Part shown: one piece after another, positions 52,476 to 62,416 of the stretch
How the letters are laid out: every line of letters starts with the position of its first letter
Numbering within the stretch: the stretch's first letter is position 1
NCBI RefSeq assembly: GCF_001712755.1
Contig: NZ_MDKC01000034.1
Location: 235,168 to 299,167, forward strand
Source of the DNA: Gottfriedia luciferensis
Lineage (GTDB): Bacteria > Bacillota > Bacilli > Bacillales > Bacillaceae_G
Reading direction: 5' to 3'
Length of the DNA stretch: 64,000 nucleotides
Program-made: the position numbers and the translations under genes
Notes under the pieces: model-generated
What the model was told of the DNA's origin: nothing
Seen by the model: only the letters and a program-made list of their open reading frames with translations
The model's database searches: none

Positions 52476-53723
52476 ATGCTTGAAGGCGAAATCATTAAAT
52501 TTTATCGTAAAAAAGCGGGATTGACCCAAGAGGAATTAGGAAAAGACATTTGTACCGCTACCCATGTAAGTAGAATTGAAAGAGGGGAAACTCGATATTC
52601 TGAAGAAATTATTCAACTGTTCTCTCAACGTCTTCAGATTGACATTAAAAATGAGATAGCCGCTGTTCAAAATATTGAAAAGAAACTCCAAAAATGGCAT
52701 AACGCAATTATATTAGAGCGAATGAAGGACGTTATCATCATAAAAGAAGAATTAGAAAGCATTCACTATATTAGTGCGTCTAACTATGCCATCTATTTTC
52801 AGCTTTTATTAGCCCGATACTTTATTTTATGTAAAAGCATTGAAAAAGCAGAGCGTATTATAAAACGGATTGAAAAAGATTCTCCTCCTATGTCAACTTA
52901 TGAAAAGAACCTATTCCACCATGTCAGAGGAATATATTATTTAGTCCAATATACCCGTCTAGAAGATGTAAATAAACAAATTGCCTTACAAGAATTAAAG
53001 AAGGTTAATATAGAAGAATACGGAAATAAAGAATATTACTATCATCTAGGAACAGCCTATCATTGGACACGCTCTAAGGTTATGGCATATTTCTATGGTG
53101 AAAAAGCTTTTAGATACTTTAATAAAACAAATAATTATGCAAGGGCAATTTTGGCTGAATCCTTGATGCTAGTACAATTAAAAGACAGTACACAACTAGA
53201 TTTTAAAGAAATTGTAAAAAGGTATGAGAGTTTAATAGAGCATAGCGAAGCTTTAGGCCTTTTAGATAAAAGAGGAATGATCTTACACAATTTAGGTCTA
53301 ATGTACTTTTGGAAGCAAGACTTTAAAAATGCACATATTTTTTATAAAAAATCAGTTGAAGAAGCCGATAAACAATCATTACCTTATTTAAATCGTTTGT
53401 ATAACTATCTAGATAATGCAGAGGAAGGTAAGCTTTTATTGACGAATGAATTGCTTAATGAAGCAAATGAAGGACTTGCCCTTTCAGAAAAGGCCACAAA
53501 TAATTTATATAAGATCCTCTTTACTCTTCTAATTTTACGTTTTAACGAAAAATTTGATGAGTATTATGATTACATGGAACAAACTGCATATCCTTTCTTT
53601 AAGAATCACCATCATGTTACACATGCAATTAAATATGCAAAGTTGCTTTACAACTACTATGTCGAGACTAAACAGTATGAAAAGGCAGTTCATACTGCGG
53701 ATATGTTTATTAATGGTAATTAG
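52476..53723 (+). CDS. HTH/TPR regulator of the PlcR/NprR-like (RNPP) type
   Basis: A 415-aa protein with an XRE-type HTH (residues ~6-55: LTQEELGKDICTATHVSRIERG) followed by an entirely helical, TPR-like region of Tyr/Leu-rich repeats. This is the architecture of peptide-sensing RNPP regulators. No signal-peptide gene follows it before the terminator at 53745, so its ligand is unknown. It is divergent from the secreted protease and may control it. RBS AAAAGGAG precedes ATG 52476. Confidence 0.83.
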   Translation: MLEGEIIKFYRKKAGLTQEELGKDICTATHVSRIERGETRYSEEIIQLFSQRLQIDIKNEIAAVQNIEKKLQKWHNAIILERMKDVIIIKEELESIHYISASNYAIYFQLLLARYFILCKSIEKAERIIKRIEKDSPPMSTYEKNLFHHVRGIYYLVQYTRLEDVNKQIALQELKKVNIEEYGNKEYYYHLGTAYHWTRSKVMAYFYGEKAFRYFNKTNNYARAILAESLMLVQLKDSTQLDFKEIVKRYESLIEHSEALGLLDKRGMILHNLGLMYFWKQDFKNAHIFYKKSVEEADKQSLPYLNRLYNYLDNAEEGKLLLTNELLNEANEGLALSEKATNNLYKILFTLLILRFNEKFDEYYDYMEQTAYPFFKNHHHVTHAIKYAKLLYNYYVETKQYEKAVHTADMFINGN

Positions 53724-53744
53724 AGAATAATTAAAAATAGACAA

Positions 53745-53777
53745 AAAGGGACTAATTCAGATCGAATCTGTCCCTTT
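53745..53777. terminator. bidirectional terminator between HTH/TPR gene and mtlD
   Basis: AAAGGGAC pairs with GTCCCTTT around an inner partly paired region; the two genes converge on it. Confidence 0.8.
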
Positions 53778-53810
53778 CAGTGCTTTTTAGAATCTATAAA
53801 TCTAGTAAAA

Positions 53811-54974
53811 TTAGTGTACAAGTAAGTCCTTCTCTAACTGATTGTATTCATCAGTAATTAAACTAATTAACTCGTTGTAATCTGATAATTCAGAATATTT
53901 TACGAGCAACTCTTCCACAGTATGATCTTGAAGGAAGTTTTGTAGTTCAACTGCTTCATGATCATCATTATTTTTATAGAATAAAGCAACTGCAATTGCT
54001 TTAACTAAAAAGGTAGGAGTTATTCCAAAATTTATTAATTCTCTAGCTGGCTTAATAAAACGGTCATTTGCTCCTAATTTACGAATTGGCGAACGAGCAA
54101 CACGAGATAATTCATCTGAAATATATTCATTATCGAATCTACCTAATATTTTACTAATATAGGCAGTGTGTTCATCCGAATCAAAGTTATATTTTTTAAC
54201 TAATAACTTACCCGTTTCATCTAAAATAGAACTAACAATATTTCTAATATTTTCATCAGAAATTGCTTCTTTAATCGTTTTATATCCATAAAAATTTCCT
54301 AAATATGCAGTTGCTGCATGTCCAGTGTTTACAGTAAATAGTTTTCTTTCAATATAAGGAAGCAAATCCTCTACATAAGTCACACCATTAATTGCTGGAA
54401 CTTCTTCTATCATTTTTGATTGATCAATAACCCACTCATAAAAAGGTTCTACCGCTACTAATAATTTATCTTCGTGACTTTGAATTGGTACGATTCGATC
54501 TACAGCAGCATCCGGAAAACTGACCGACTGTTCAGTTTTTTTCTTCTGAGATTCAGTCATATTTAAATAAACTTCGTCTCTTAAAAAAGTACTTCCACCT
54601 ATCATATTCTCACATGCAATTATATTTAACGATTTATCTGAATTCTCAACTCTCTCAATTAATCCCTCTGCAATTAGCTTTGCTATTTTAGGAAGAATTG
54701 TGGGACCCACTGCTGTTGTTACAATATCAGCCTGTACAATTGCTTTTGCTACTTCCCCTGGATCTTTTAGACTATTGATACCTCTTACATTAGTTATTTT
54801 TATTTTTTCTTGAGTACGATCTGCTAACATGACAGTATACGATTTCTTCTCATTCAGTTCATTAATAATCTCTTCGTTTACATCAACGAAGCAAATCTCA
54901 TATCCTGCCTTGTGTAATAATTGTCCTATAAATCCTCTTCCAATATTACCTGCGCCAAAGTGTACGGCTAACAT
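53811..54974 (-). CDS. mtlD: mannitol-1-phosphate 5-dehydrogenase
   Basis: MtlD oxidises mannitol 1-phosphate to fructose 6-phosphate. The 387-aa polyol dehydrogenase begins with the NAD motif VHFGAGNIGRGFIG and has the catalytic-region Lys/His segment ERKLFTVNTGHAATAYLG. RBS GAGGAG precedes ATG 54974, one base after the mtlF stop. It is last in mtlA-mtlR-mtlF-mtlD. Confidence 0.97.
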   Translation of the reverse strand: MLAVHFGAGNIGRGFIGQLLHKAGYEICFVDVNEEIINELNEKKSYTVMLADRTQEKIKITNVRGINSLKDPGEVAKAIVQADIVTTAVGPTILPKIAKLIAEGLIERVENSDKSLNIIACENMIGGSTFLRDEVYLNMTESQKKKTEQSVSFPDAAVDRIVPIQSHEDKLLVAVEPFYEWVIDQSKMIEEVPAINGVTYVEDLLPYIERKLFTVNTGHAATAYLGNFYGYKTIKEAISDENIRNIVSSILDETGKLLVKKYNFDSDEHTAYISKILGRFDNEYISDELSRVARSPIRKLGANDRFIKPARELINFGITPTFLVKAIAVALFYKNNDDHEAVELQNFLQDHTVEELLVKYSELSDYNELISLITDEYNQLEKDLLVH

Positions 54975-54975
54975 C

Positions 54976-55413
54976 TTACTCCTCCTCGCTAAACATTAAA
55001 ATTAGTTCCTCTTTTGATGTGGCTGCGACCAATTTATGTACATTTTCTTCCTCTGAACAAAGGATCGCAATTTGAGATAACAGATCAAGATGCTCATTAT
55101 CTTTGCCAGCAATACCAAATACTACCTTTACAATATTTCCGTTCCCAAAGTCTACTCCATTAGGAATTTGAAGAATTGAAATTCCAGATGAGATTACCTC
55201 TTGTTTTGACTCCTCAGTTCCGTGTGGAATCGCAATAAAGTTCCCCATATAAGTTGTTAAAGACTCTTCTCTTTCAATCATCTTCTCAATATAATTTTCT
55301 TTTACATAACCGTTTTTTACTAAGAGATTTCCCGCTAAACGAATAGCTTCATCTTTTGTTTTCACATCTACATTTAATAAAACATTATCTGTTGGTAATA
55401 CTGTCTGAATCAT
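54976..55413 (-). CDS. mtlF: PTS mannitol-specific EIIA component
   Basis: A 145-aa EIIA of the mannitol/fructose type with the phosphorylated His in FIAIPHGTEESK. It passes phosphate from HPr to MtlA. ATG 55413 is chosen (GAGGG 9 nt upstream, family length); a TTG at 55428 lies against AAGGA and overlaps mtlR. It is needed because the MtlA here has only C and B domains. Confidence 0.95.
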   Translation of the reverse strand: MIQTVLPTDNVLLNVDVKTKDEAIRLAGNLLVKNGYVKENYIEKMIEREESLTTYMGNFIAIPHGTEESKQEVISSGISILQIPNGVDFGNGNIVKVVFGIAGKDNEHLDLLSQIAILCSEEENVHKLVAATSKEELILMFSEEE

Positions 55414-55424
55414 TTCATAATCCC

Positions 55425-57527
55425 TCAATCCTTAAATCTTTTTTGTAAGTTGTCATAAAGTGCATAGCTTAATTTGCTATATATATCTGTATAGTTATTT
55501 GATGTAAAAATCCGTGTTGATTCTTCATCATCAATAATTGTTGAACTAATTGTGCTCAATACCTCTAATTGACCTGTTTGCATATCAACTGGAGCTAGTA
55601 ATAATAATAATGTATTGATTTTTATTGACGAGTGGTCCATTGCTTTGACTACCATAGGCTCATGAAGCAAAAAGGATAAAAACACCGGTTGCATAACATA
55701 TTCTGAACGACAATGATACAGTGCTATGCTAGTACCTGGTATCCCTAGACCACCCTTCTTTTCTCTTTCTGTGAGTTGATTAGTCACCTCAAAATAATCA
55801 CCTATTAAACCTCTAACATTTGCCTGTTTGCATACTTCCAATAATAAAATAGATGAGGTTGGAATAAACGGTAATGAAATTGTCTCAAATGTATTCAATA
55901 TATGGAGTACCGTTTCTGTGTACTGCTGAATAACTTCAAGATTTTGTTTAATTAATTTTGGCGTTTTTAGCTTTATCTGCTTTTTAAACTTTTTGTTGTG
56001 AAGCTTTCTTAGTAAAGTTGCTTCCGTTGTAAGAGAGTTACGTTTTATTTCATCTCGAATCTGTTCAGCCTCTTTCTTTGGCAATAAAGGATTTACGGTA
56101 ATATATTTTTTTGAAAATCCCGGCATCTCAACTGTAGATAAAATAATGTCATATTGGTCAATTTGAATATTTCTTAAGTTCGCTAAAGACGATACTTCAA
56201 TCTCCGTTATTTCTTTTATCTCTTTTTTGATTCGACTCGCTAGCATTTTAGAAGAACCGATCCCACTTGAACATAATACAAGCGCTCTTACCTCTTTACT
56301 GTTATCATAGATTACTTGAGATGAACCAAAATGTAGGACAAGATAAGCGATTTCCTCAGTTGGAAAAACAATCTTTGGAAAAGCTTCACTTAAACCTTCT
56401 TGAATGATCTTAAACATTGCAGGATAATCCTCTTGAATTTGACCTGCTAAAGGATTATTTGCATCTAGCTTTTTTTGAATTCGATAGATTGCTGGTTCAA
56501 TATGAGTAATTAATCCTTCAAATAGGGCTTGGTCTTCTTCAAAATTTATTTCAAGTTCTTTAGATACATAATTGATTAACTTTTTTGAGCCTACAACCAT
56601 CTCTGTACTACTCTCTTTTTGCCAATCATTTTTCTCTTGACGCTGCCTTGCACCTAATAAATGCATCGTAATATACCCTTTTTCAGCAATTGGAATATTA
56701 ACTTGAAACACTTCTTCTAATTCAATAACAATCTGACTTGCGATAATAAATTCTTTAGAGATACTTAATTCCTCAAGAACCTCTTGATCTATTTGTATTA
56801 CTTCACCTTGAATAATTCTTTCTATGGCTAAAGATAAGTGAATTGTAAATGTCATAAATGCACTATCAGCTAGAGAATAAGGTAATTGTTGTTCAATATC
56901 TCGAATCATTTTTCCAATCATGGTGAGTTTTTCTAGTTTTATTATTTCTAATAATCCATTTGAGAATCTAGTCTTTGACTCATACTCATCTTCCACTACA
57001 GATAAAAACTCATATTCATTTAATTGCTGTGCGATTAGATGTCCTAGGGCTTTTCTTTTTTTTCGTTCCGAACCAAGTAAGGCAATGCCATAACCTTTCT
57101 TTCTTATTAGATTCAAATCGAAGTCTTTTAACCATTCTTCTACTTTATTGAGATCATTACTAACTGTAGCAACGGTGACATGCAAATCATTTGCTAGTGA
57201 GCTTAGTTTAATAGATTCTGGTTCTTTTAATAACGAACATAGAATTAACTCTTGTCTTTCTTTTTGAGTAAACTCTTGCCCACTTTTTAATATTGCAATT
57301 TGAAGCTCATTTTTTTGCTCAGGTGTCCCTTCAATATACATTCCGACACCTAATACCTTTTTTAAGAAAAGACTATGAGCTGAGGCAATACTTTCAACTC
57401 CTTTTAGTTCCCGTTGCACGGTTCGGCTACTAACATTTAAACTCTCAGCAATTTCTTGAACATTGATTCCGTCTGGATGATCCAACAACAAATTAATGAT
57501 TTCTCTTTCTCTTGCTGATATATGCAT
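55425..57527 (-). CDS. mtlR: PRD-containing mannitol operon activator
   Basis: A 700-aa transcription activator with N-terminal HTH domains (LLLDHPDGINVQEIAESLNVSSRTVQREL), two PRD domains (~200-400) with conserved His, an EIIB-Gat-like domain with its Cys (LVLCSSGIGSSKM, ~420) and a C-terminal EIIA-like domain. Phosphorylation of these by PTS proteins sets activity in the family. It lies between mtlA and mtlF. RBS AGAGGT precedes ATG 57527. Confidence 0.95.
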   Translation of the reverse strand: MHISAREREIINLLLDHPDGINVQEIAESLNVSSRTVQRELKGVESIASAHSLFLKKVLGVGMYIEGTPEQKNELQIAILKSGQEFTQKERQELILCSLLKEPESIKLSSLANDLHVTVATVSNDLNKVEEWLKDFDLNLIRKKGYGIALLGSERKKRKALGHLIAQQLNEYEFLSVVEDEYESKTRFSNGLLEIIKLEKLTMIGKMIRDIEQQLPYSLADSAFMTFTIHLSLAIERIIQGEVIQIDQEVLEELSISKEFIIASQIVIELEEVFQVNIPIAEKGYITMHLLGARQRQEKNDWQKESSTEMVVGSKKLINYVSKELEINFEEDQALFEGLITHIEPAIYRIQKKLDANNPLAGQIQEDYPAMFKIIQEGLSEAFPKIVFPTEEIAYLVLHFGSSQVIYDNSKEVRALVLCSSGIGSSKMLASRIKKEIKEITEIEVSSLANLRNIQIDQYDIILSTVEMPGFSKKYITVNPLLPKKEAEQIRDEIKRNSLTTEATLLRKLHNKKFKKQIKLKTPKLIKQNLEVIQQYTETVLHILNTFETISLPFIPTSSILLLEVCKQANVRGLIGDYFEVTNQLTEREKKGGLGIPGTSIALYHCRSEYVMQPVFLSFLLHEPMVVKAMDHSSIKINTLLLLLAPVDMQTGQLEVLSTISSTIIDDEESTRIFTSNNYTDIYSKLSYALYDNLQKRFKD

Positions 57528-57550
57528 TTACATACCTCTTTAAATTTTTA

Positions 57551-58981
57551 TTATTTTATTAAAGAATTCACTAATTCATCATACTTTGGACTGTTTAAGA
57601 AGTTCTCTACTGAGATATGAACTGCATTCGGTACTTTTGCCTTTGCTCGATCAGTTAAATCTTTATGAGTTATGACAACATCTACATCACTTGGTAAATT
57701 ATTAATTGCTACATTCGTAACCTCTAATTCTAGTCCCTCTGTTTTTACCTTTTTGCGTAATATTGATGCTCCCATGGCACTGGATCCCATTCCAGCATCG
57801 CATGCAAAAATAATCTTTTTAACTTCTTTATCAATACCAAGGGAACTTGCTACCTCTTTTTCAGTCTGTAATAAACTAGCTACTTTACTTTCTTTACCTT
57901 TTAATTCTTGTGTTTTTTGAGCTGCACTTTCTAAATCTTCATCTGATGCAACCGACTTAGATGATTTCAGTACTACAACTGAAACTATAAACGAAACGGC
58001 TGTTGCAACAAATACGCCTGCAAGAATTGGTAAGTATCCTCCTTTTGGAGCCATTGCTAATATTGCAATAATACTACCTGGTGAAGCTGCTGCTACTAGA
58101 CCTGCGCCAAATATATTAAAAGTAAATGTACCAGCCACACCACCAGCGATAACGGACAAGATTAACAAAGGTCTCATTAAGATATAAGGGAAATAAATCT
58201 CATGAATCCCACCTAGAAAATGGATAATCACTGCCCCTGGTGCTGTTTGTTTAGCCGTTCCTTTTCCAAATATCATATATGCTAGTAGTACGCCTAAGCC
58301 CGGTCCTGGATTGGCTTCTAGTAAGAATAAAAGTGACTTTCCAGCTGATTTTGCTTGTTCAAGACCAATTGGACTTAAAATTCCATGGTTAATCGCATTG
58401 TTTAAAAATAAGATTTTTGCTGGTTCAATAAATATGTTTGCCAGTGGAATAACGTTTGCTTTTATCATCATATCTACACCGTTAGCTAATGCTTCTGTTA
58501 GTGTCGAAACAACTGGATTAACACCTATTAAACCAATTATTGCTAATATTGCTCCTAAAATACCCGCTGAGAAATTATTAACTAACATCTCAAATCCTGA
58601 CTTAACTTTTCCTTGTATAGCTTGGTCAAATTTCTTAATAGCCAAACCGCCAAGTGGTCCCATAATCATAGCTCCTAAGAACATCGGCATCTCTGCACCA
58701 ACAATTACCCCCATTGTTGCAATCGCACCAACAACTCCACCTCGAATATCATGGACCATTCTTCCGCCAGTAAAACCAATTAGCAAAGGTAATAGGTAAG
58801 TAATCATAGGTCCTACTAATACAGCTAATTTTGCATTAGGTATCCAACCTGTTGGGATAAACAATGCAGTTATTAACCCCCATGCAATAAAAGCACCAAT
58901 GTTTGGCATTACCATACCGCTTAAAAAGCTACCAAAGCGTTGTATTTTTACCTTTATATTATTATTTTTACCTGTATTCAA
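57551..58981 (-). CDS. mtlA: PTS mannitol-specific EIICB component
   Basis: A 476-aa permease: an N-terminal EIIC membrane domain (VQRFGSFLSGMVMPNIGAFIAWG type opening, GGRMVHDIRGGVVGA, and GGIHEIYFPYIL) and a C-terminal EIIB domain with the phosphorylated Cys in IIFACDAGMGSSAMG. No EIIA domain is fused. The start is TTG 58981 with AAGGAGG upstream. Upstream lie a cre-like site and an inverted repeat resembling an MtlR operator. Confidence 0.96.
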   Translation of the reverse strand: MNTGKNNNIKVKIQRFGSFLSGMVMPNIGAFIAWGLITALFIPTGWIPNAKLAVLVGPMITYLLPLLIGFTGGRMVHDIRGGVVGAIATMGVIVGAEMPMFLGAMIMGPLGGLAIKKFDQAIQGKVKSGFEMLVNNFSAGILGAILAIIGLIGVNPVVSTLTEALANGVDMMIKANVIPLANIFIEPAKILFLNNAINHGILSPIGLEQAKSAGKSLLFLLEANPGPGLGVLLAYMIFGKGTAKQTAPGAVIIHFLGGIHEIYFPYILMRPLLILSVIAGGVAGTFTFNIFGAGLVAAASPGSIIAILAMAPKGGYLPILAGVFVATAVSFIVSVVVLKSSKSVASDEDLESAAQKTQELKGKESKVASLLQTEKEVASSLGIDKEVKKIIFACDAGMGSSAMGASILRKKVKTEGLELEVTNVAINNLPSDVDVVITHKDLTDRAKAKVPNAVHISVENFLNSPKYDELVNSLIK

Positions 58982-59016
58982 ATTTTTACCTCCTTTATGA
59001 AGCTTCTACTTAAATG

Positions 59017-59030
59017 ATAAAACGCTTACA
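59017..59030 (-). promoter_or_regulatory. candidate cre (CcpA) site upstream of mtlA
   Basis: On the minus strand TGTAAGCGTTTTAT fits the left half and core of the cre consensus (TGWAANCGNTNNCA) but is poor at the right end. Confidence 0.55.
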
Positions 59031-59060
59031 GTATCAATACAATGAAATGAATATTCGTAT

Positions 59061-59082
59061 TTGTCGCTTACTAATGTGACAA
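59061..59082 (-). promoter_or_regulatory. candidate MtlR operator
   Basis: On the minus strand TTGTCACA, 6 nt, then AGCGACAA, an imperfect inverted repeat similar to MtlR sites (TTGNCACA...TGTGNCAA) but with a longer spacer. Confidence 0.5.
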
Positions 59083-59256
59083 AATTTAAAAGGGCTAAAA
59101 AAAGAAATAACCTTTTTCTATAATATCTACTTTTAATAGAATGCTAAATTTCATCAACCTGAGCAATAGGTCTCTAATCACACTCAAAAAAATGACATTC
59201 TACCTACAAAAACACCCCTACATCAGACACATAATCGGTATAAATAATAGAAATAA

Positions 59257-59293
59257 AAAAGGAACATATTCAAGTTATGAATATGTTCCTTTT
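59257..59293 (-). terminator. terminator of minJ
   Basis: AAAAGGAACATATTCA and its perfect complement (16 bp) flank a 5-nt loop, followed by T on the minus strand. Confidence 0.9.
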
Positions 59294-59334
59294 AATTTTA
59301 TAATGTAGAAATTAAAGCTTCCAACCTACAACTC

Positions 59335-60528
59335 TTATCCGACCTGTCCACTATATTTAGATTCTTCTTCTGGGAATAAAAATCCTAACTCATGGTGTTC
59401 ACCTTCATAAACTGAAGATTGAGTTATACGGATTTCAGAATTCAAATCAACTACTTCCAATTTACAGTATGCACGATTAATTTGTAGCGCTTCATAAAAC
59501 TCATTAACAGTAGAGACATTTTGTCCATTTACTTTTGTAATGCTTTCGCCTACTTTAATGTTCATTTTATCTGCTACAGAGTTTGGTAGAATTCCTAAAA
59601 CAATTAGGCCCGTTGATTTTACTGTAAAGTATGATGGTGTATTAATATCTCTATTTTTATGAATATAGTTTATAGCCTCTCGTCCCACTACTGCAACTGC
59701 TACAGCTATAAATGCTACAAAACCAATAAAGTAACTTACTATACCACCTACACAAACTATAATTGCTAAAGCCACTATTTGTTTACCAACAAGCTTAATT
59801 GATTCCTTTGGTAGCATCCCTTGAATTAACTGGTAAAATCCAATTCCAAATGGTACACAAAGAATGGAATAGCCACTATCACCTAAAGCAAGTGTAGGCC
59901 ACCATGAATAATCACTAACGATCGAACCACTTGGTATCAGTAAAAATAATGGCACCATCCATAACCTATTTGCCTCATGTGCCCCTACTCTTTTTCCACG
60001 TTTACTCTCAATAAATAAAGGAGTTGTATGATTTGCAGCATTACGTTGAACTAAAATTCCTTCAGCCAATAAAAGTAAAGCCAATAGAATCGTTATAGCA
60101 GGAAGCATCGCATTCAGATCATTAGGTATAAAGTTTTTCAACAAAGGTAATGAATCTTGCCCTCTATTTAGTAATGGAAGTGCTACTAATGCTAGTCCAA
60201 AAAGATAAGCAGGAGACATCCATCTGAATTGCAAAATAAGTGCACTAATGATCGTTAATACACTTAGTAAATAAACCATTTCAATCGGAATGGTAATTCC
60301 AGCTACCAATGTGATAACTGAAAGAATTAATCCAATCAGTAATCCATACCCTAATGAAGTTTTCCACTCGAACGTTACATTAAAATTTCGAACCGAAAAA
60401 TGCTTACGTTCTCTTTTTACACGTAAATTGCCACAGAAAATTGATGCGATGAAAAATATATAAGTAAATGGATTTAAAAATAGTTTACCGAATCCAACTA
60501 ATAGTTCAGATAATAAATTTGACCACAT
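59335..60528 (-). CDS. minJ: cell division topological determinant MinJ-like PDZ protein
   Basis: A 397-aa membrane protein with about eight helices (residues ~5-295) and a C-terminal PDZ domain (SADKMNIKVGESITKVNGQNVSTVNEF in homologous form, here VADKMNIKVGESITKVNG). In B. subtilis MinJ has the same length and lies next to ctpB; it links DivIVA to MinD at the division site and poles. The start is ATG 60528 with AAAGGTGGTGA upstream. A terminator separates it from ctpB, so it probably has its own promoter. Confidence 0.87.
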   Translation of the reverse strand: MWSNLLSELLVGFGKLFLNPFTYIFFIASIFCGNLRVKRERKHFSVRNFNVTFEWKTSLGYGLLIGLILSVITLVAGITIPIEMVYLLSVLTIISALILQFRWMSPAYLFGLALVALPLLNRGQDSLPLLKNFIPNDLNAMLPAITILLALLLLAEGILVQRNAANHTTPLFIESKRGKRVGAHEANRLWMVPLFLLIPSGSIVSDYSWWPTLALGDSGYSILCVPFGIGFYQLIQGMLPKESIKLVGKQIVALAIIVCVGGIVSYFIGFVAFIAVAVAVVGREAINYIHKNRDINTPSYFTVKSTGLIVLGILPNSVADKMNIKVGESITKVNGQNVSTVNEFYEALQINRAYCKLEVVDLNSEIRITQSSVYEGEHHELGFLFPEEESKYSGQVG

Positions 60529-60617
60529 AACATTCACCACCTTTTTCTATAATAGATTGATATACTTATGTTATCGGTTTATTAATGTTTTTTCAAAGAG
60601 AATATGCTACAAAACAA

Positions 60618-60651
60618 TAAAAAAAGCACACTTCTCCATAAAGTGTACTTT
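60618..60651 (-). terminator. terminator between ctpB and minJ
   Basis: On the minus strand AAAGTACACTT pairs with AAGTGTGCTTT (one G-U/mismatch) and runs into seven T. Confidence 0.82.
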
Positions 60652-60764
60652 CGACATACTAAACTAAAACTCCTGCATGGATTGTAATTTCAAATCTATT
60701 TCCCGGGAATTATGTCAAAAGAGGACGAAATAAAGTTCGCCCTTGGACTGGACTTTGTCTATAT

Positions 60765-60797
60765 ACAAAGAGGACAATACGATATTGTCCTCTTTGT
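60765..60797. repeat. perfect 15-bp hairpin after ctpB
   Basis: ACAAAGAGGACAATA and its exact complement with a 3-nt loop, 7 nt after the ctpB stop, without a T tract. It may protect the 3' end or act with the next terminator. Confidence 0.7.
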
Positions 60798-60803
60798 GTA
60801 TTA

Positions 60804-62237
60804 TTATTGAGCTACCATATCTAAAGCTTTTTCTAACTGAAGATCATTCTTTTCATCTTTAATTTTATCAATTAATGATGATTCAAGTTTTTCTGAAGTT
60901 AGAGGATCAATCTCACCGTTAACAGTAATTCCAACAGCTTTTTGATAGTTTTTAACTGCTGTCTCAGTTTGCTTGCTGAAATATCCATCTTTACGGCCTG
61001 GGTCGTATCCTAAACCTTTTAACATGATTTGCGCTTGTTTAATATTTTCATCATTGTCATCAAACTTAAATGTTTTCTTTTTATCAATTGGTGTAGCGTA
61101 GAAATAATCAGGTTGTTTCACAGCAACATCTGGTTTAATACCTTTTTTGTGAATCCAAGTACCATCTGGAGTTAACCATTTAAATTGCGTTAACTTAATA
61201 TTGCTACCATCTTTGAAATCTAATGTAGATTGTACAGTACCTTTACCATAAGATTTTTCCCCAATTAATTCATAATGTCCTGCTTCACTTAATGCCGCTG
61301 CTAAAATTTCAGCCGCAGATGCACTTCCTTTATCAATTAATACATCAATTGGATATGGTTTCGCTTTATTTAATTTAGTATAATACTTTTCACGTTGGCC
61401 ATTTCTATTTTCAACTTGTAAATATGGCTCACTTTTTACAACTAATTCTTCTAAAACGCCTTCTACAGCTTGTAAGTACCCACCAGGATTTCCTCGAACG
61501 TCAATTGTTAATCCTTGGATATTTTGATCCTCTAGCTTTTTCAATTCTTTCTTGAACTCGTCTGCTGTTTTTTCATTAAACGAAGTAATATGAATATAAC
61601 CTATTTTTTCGTTATTTACGTCTTTTACTGAACTAAATACTGTATACATTGGAATATCATCGCGTTTAATTGTAAATTTAATTGGATCCGGAACTCCTGG
61701 ACGTTGTATTTCAATCGTAACATTTGTTCCTTTTTTACCACGGATTTTTAACACTGCATCATATTGAGATAAACCTTTTACACTTTTGCCATCAACTGAT
61801 AAAATTTCATCCTTTGGTTTCAGACCAGCTTTTTCCGCAGGAGAGTTCTTAATTGGTGATACAATAATTAACTTTTCACCATCTTTAGAAACTTCCGCTC
61901 CAATTCCTTGGAAAGAAGAACCTAATGATTCATGGAATTGTTTAGCTGTCTTTCCATCCATATAAGTAGAAAACGGATCATCTAAAGTTGTTACCATCCC
62001 CTGGATCGCACCTTCAGTTAATTTATCAGGATCAATCTTTTTTACATATTGATTTGCAATAATTTCGTAAGCTTTTTGTATTTTAGCAATATTTTCATCT
62101 TCTGAAGCCTTTACTTCTTTACTCTCAGAGAATTTCGAAACGATTGTACTTGTACCATCATTAAATGCAAATGTACCTACCCCCATACCAACAACAAATG
62201 TTGCTGTTGCAAGTAAAGCCGTTGTTTTACGATTCAT
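60804..62237 (-). CDS. ctpB: S41 carboxyl-terminal processing peptidase CtpB
   Basis: A 477-aa S41 protease with an N-terminal membrane anchor (6-25), a PDZ domain (~105-185), the catalytic Ser307 (GSASAAEIL) and Lys332 (SYGKGTVQ), and a C-terminal peptidoglycan-binding domain (~395-460, LGYDPGRKDGYFSKQTETAV). In B. subtilis CtpB cleaves SpoIVFA to trigger sigma-K activation in sporulation; size and minJ linkage match. The 25-residue Ser-Lys spacing equals that of the B. subtilis enzyme. RBS TAGGAGG precedes ATG 62237. Confidence 0.93.
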   Translation of the reverse strand: MNRKTTALLATATFVVGMGVGTFAFNDGTSTIVSKFSESKEVKASEDENIAKIQKAYEIIANQYVKKIDPDKLTEGAIQGMVTTLDDPFSTYMDGKTAKQFHESLGSSFQGIGAEVSKDGEKLIIVSPIKNSPAEKAGLKPKDEILSVDGKSVKGLSQYDAVLKIRGKKGTNVTIEIQRPGVPDPIKFTIKRDDIPMYTVFSSVKDVNNEKIGYIHITSFNEKTADEFKKELKKLEDQNIQGLTIDVRGNPGGYLQAVEGVLEELVVKSEPYLQVENRNGQREKYYTKLNKAKPYPIDVLIDKGSASAAEILAAALSEAGHYELIGEKSYGKGTVQSTLDFKDGSNIKLTQFKWLTPDGTWIHKKGIKPDVAVKQPDYFYATPIDKKKTFKFDDNDENIKQAQIMLKGLGYDPGRKDGYFSKQTETAVKNYQKAVGITVNGEIDPLTSEKLESSLIDKIKDEKNDLQLEKALDMVAQ

Positions 62238-62301
62238 ACAGAACCTCCTATTTTTCGTTCCAAAGGGAACGTACCAATCTATTAAATAGTGTATGTACTT
62301 G

Positions 62302-62328
62302 AAAAAGCATCACACAGACGTGCGATGC
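62302..62328 (-). terminator. terminator of katA
   Basis: On the minus strand GCATCGCAC pairs with GTGTGATGC (one G-U), loop GTCT, then five T. Confidence 0.85.
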
Positions 62329-62416
62329 CATTTCTGTTCTATTATATGATAAGCCTGTATCACTTATGTTTGCAAGTAGAACACGATTTAATAAATTTTT
62401 ATTAGAAGAGTTTAAT

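Larger units (their letters stand above)
58982..59334. other. intergenic region before mtlA
   Basis: It holds the cre-like site (59017), a putative MtlR inverted repeat (59061-59082) and the minJ terminator (59257-59293). Nothing gene-like was seen. Confidence 0.6.
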
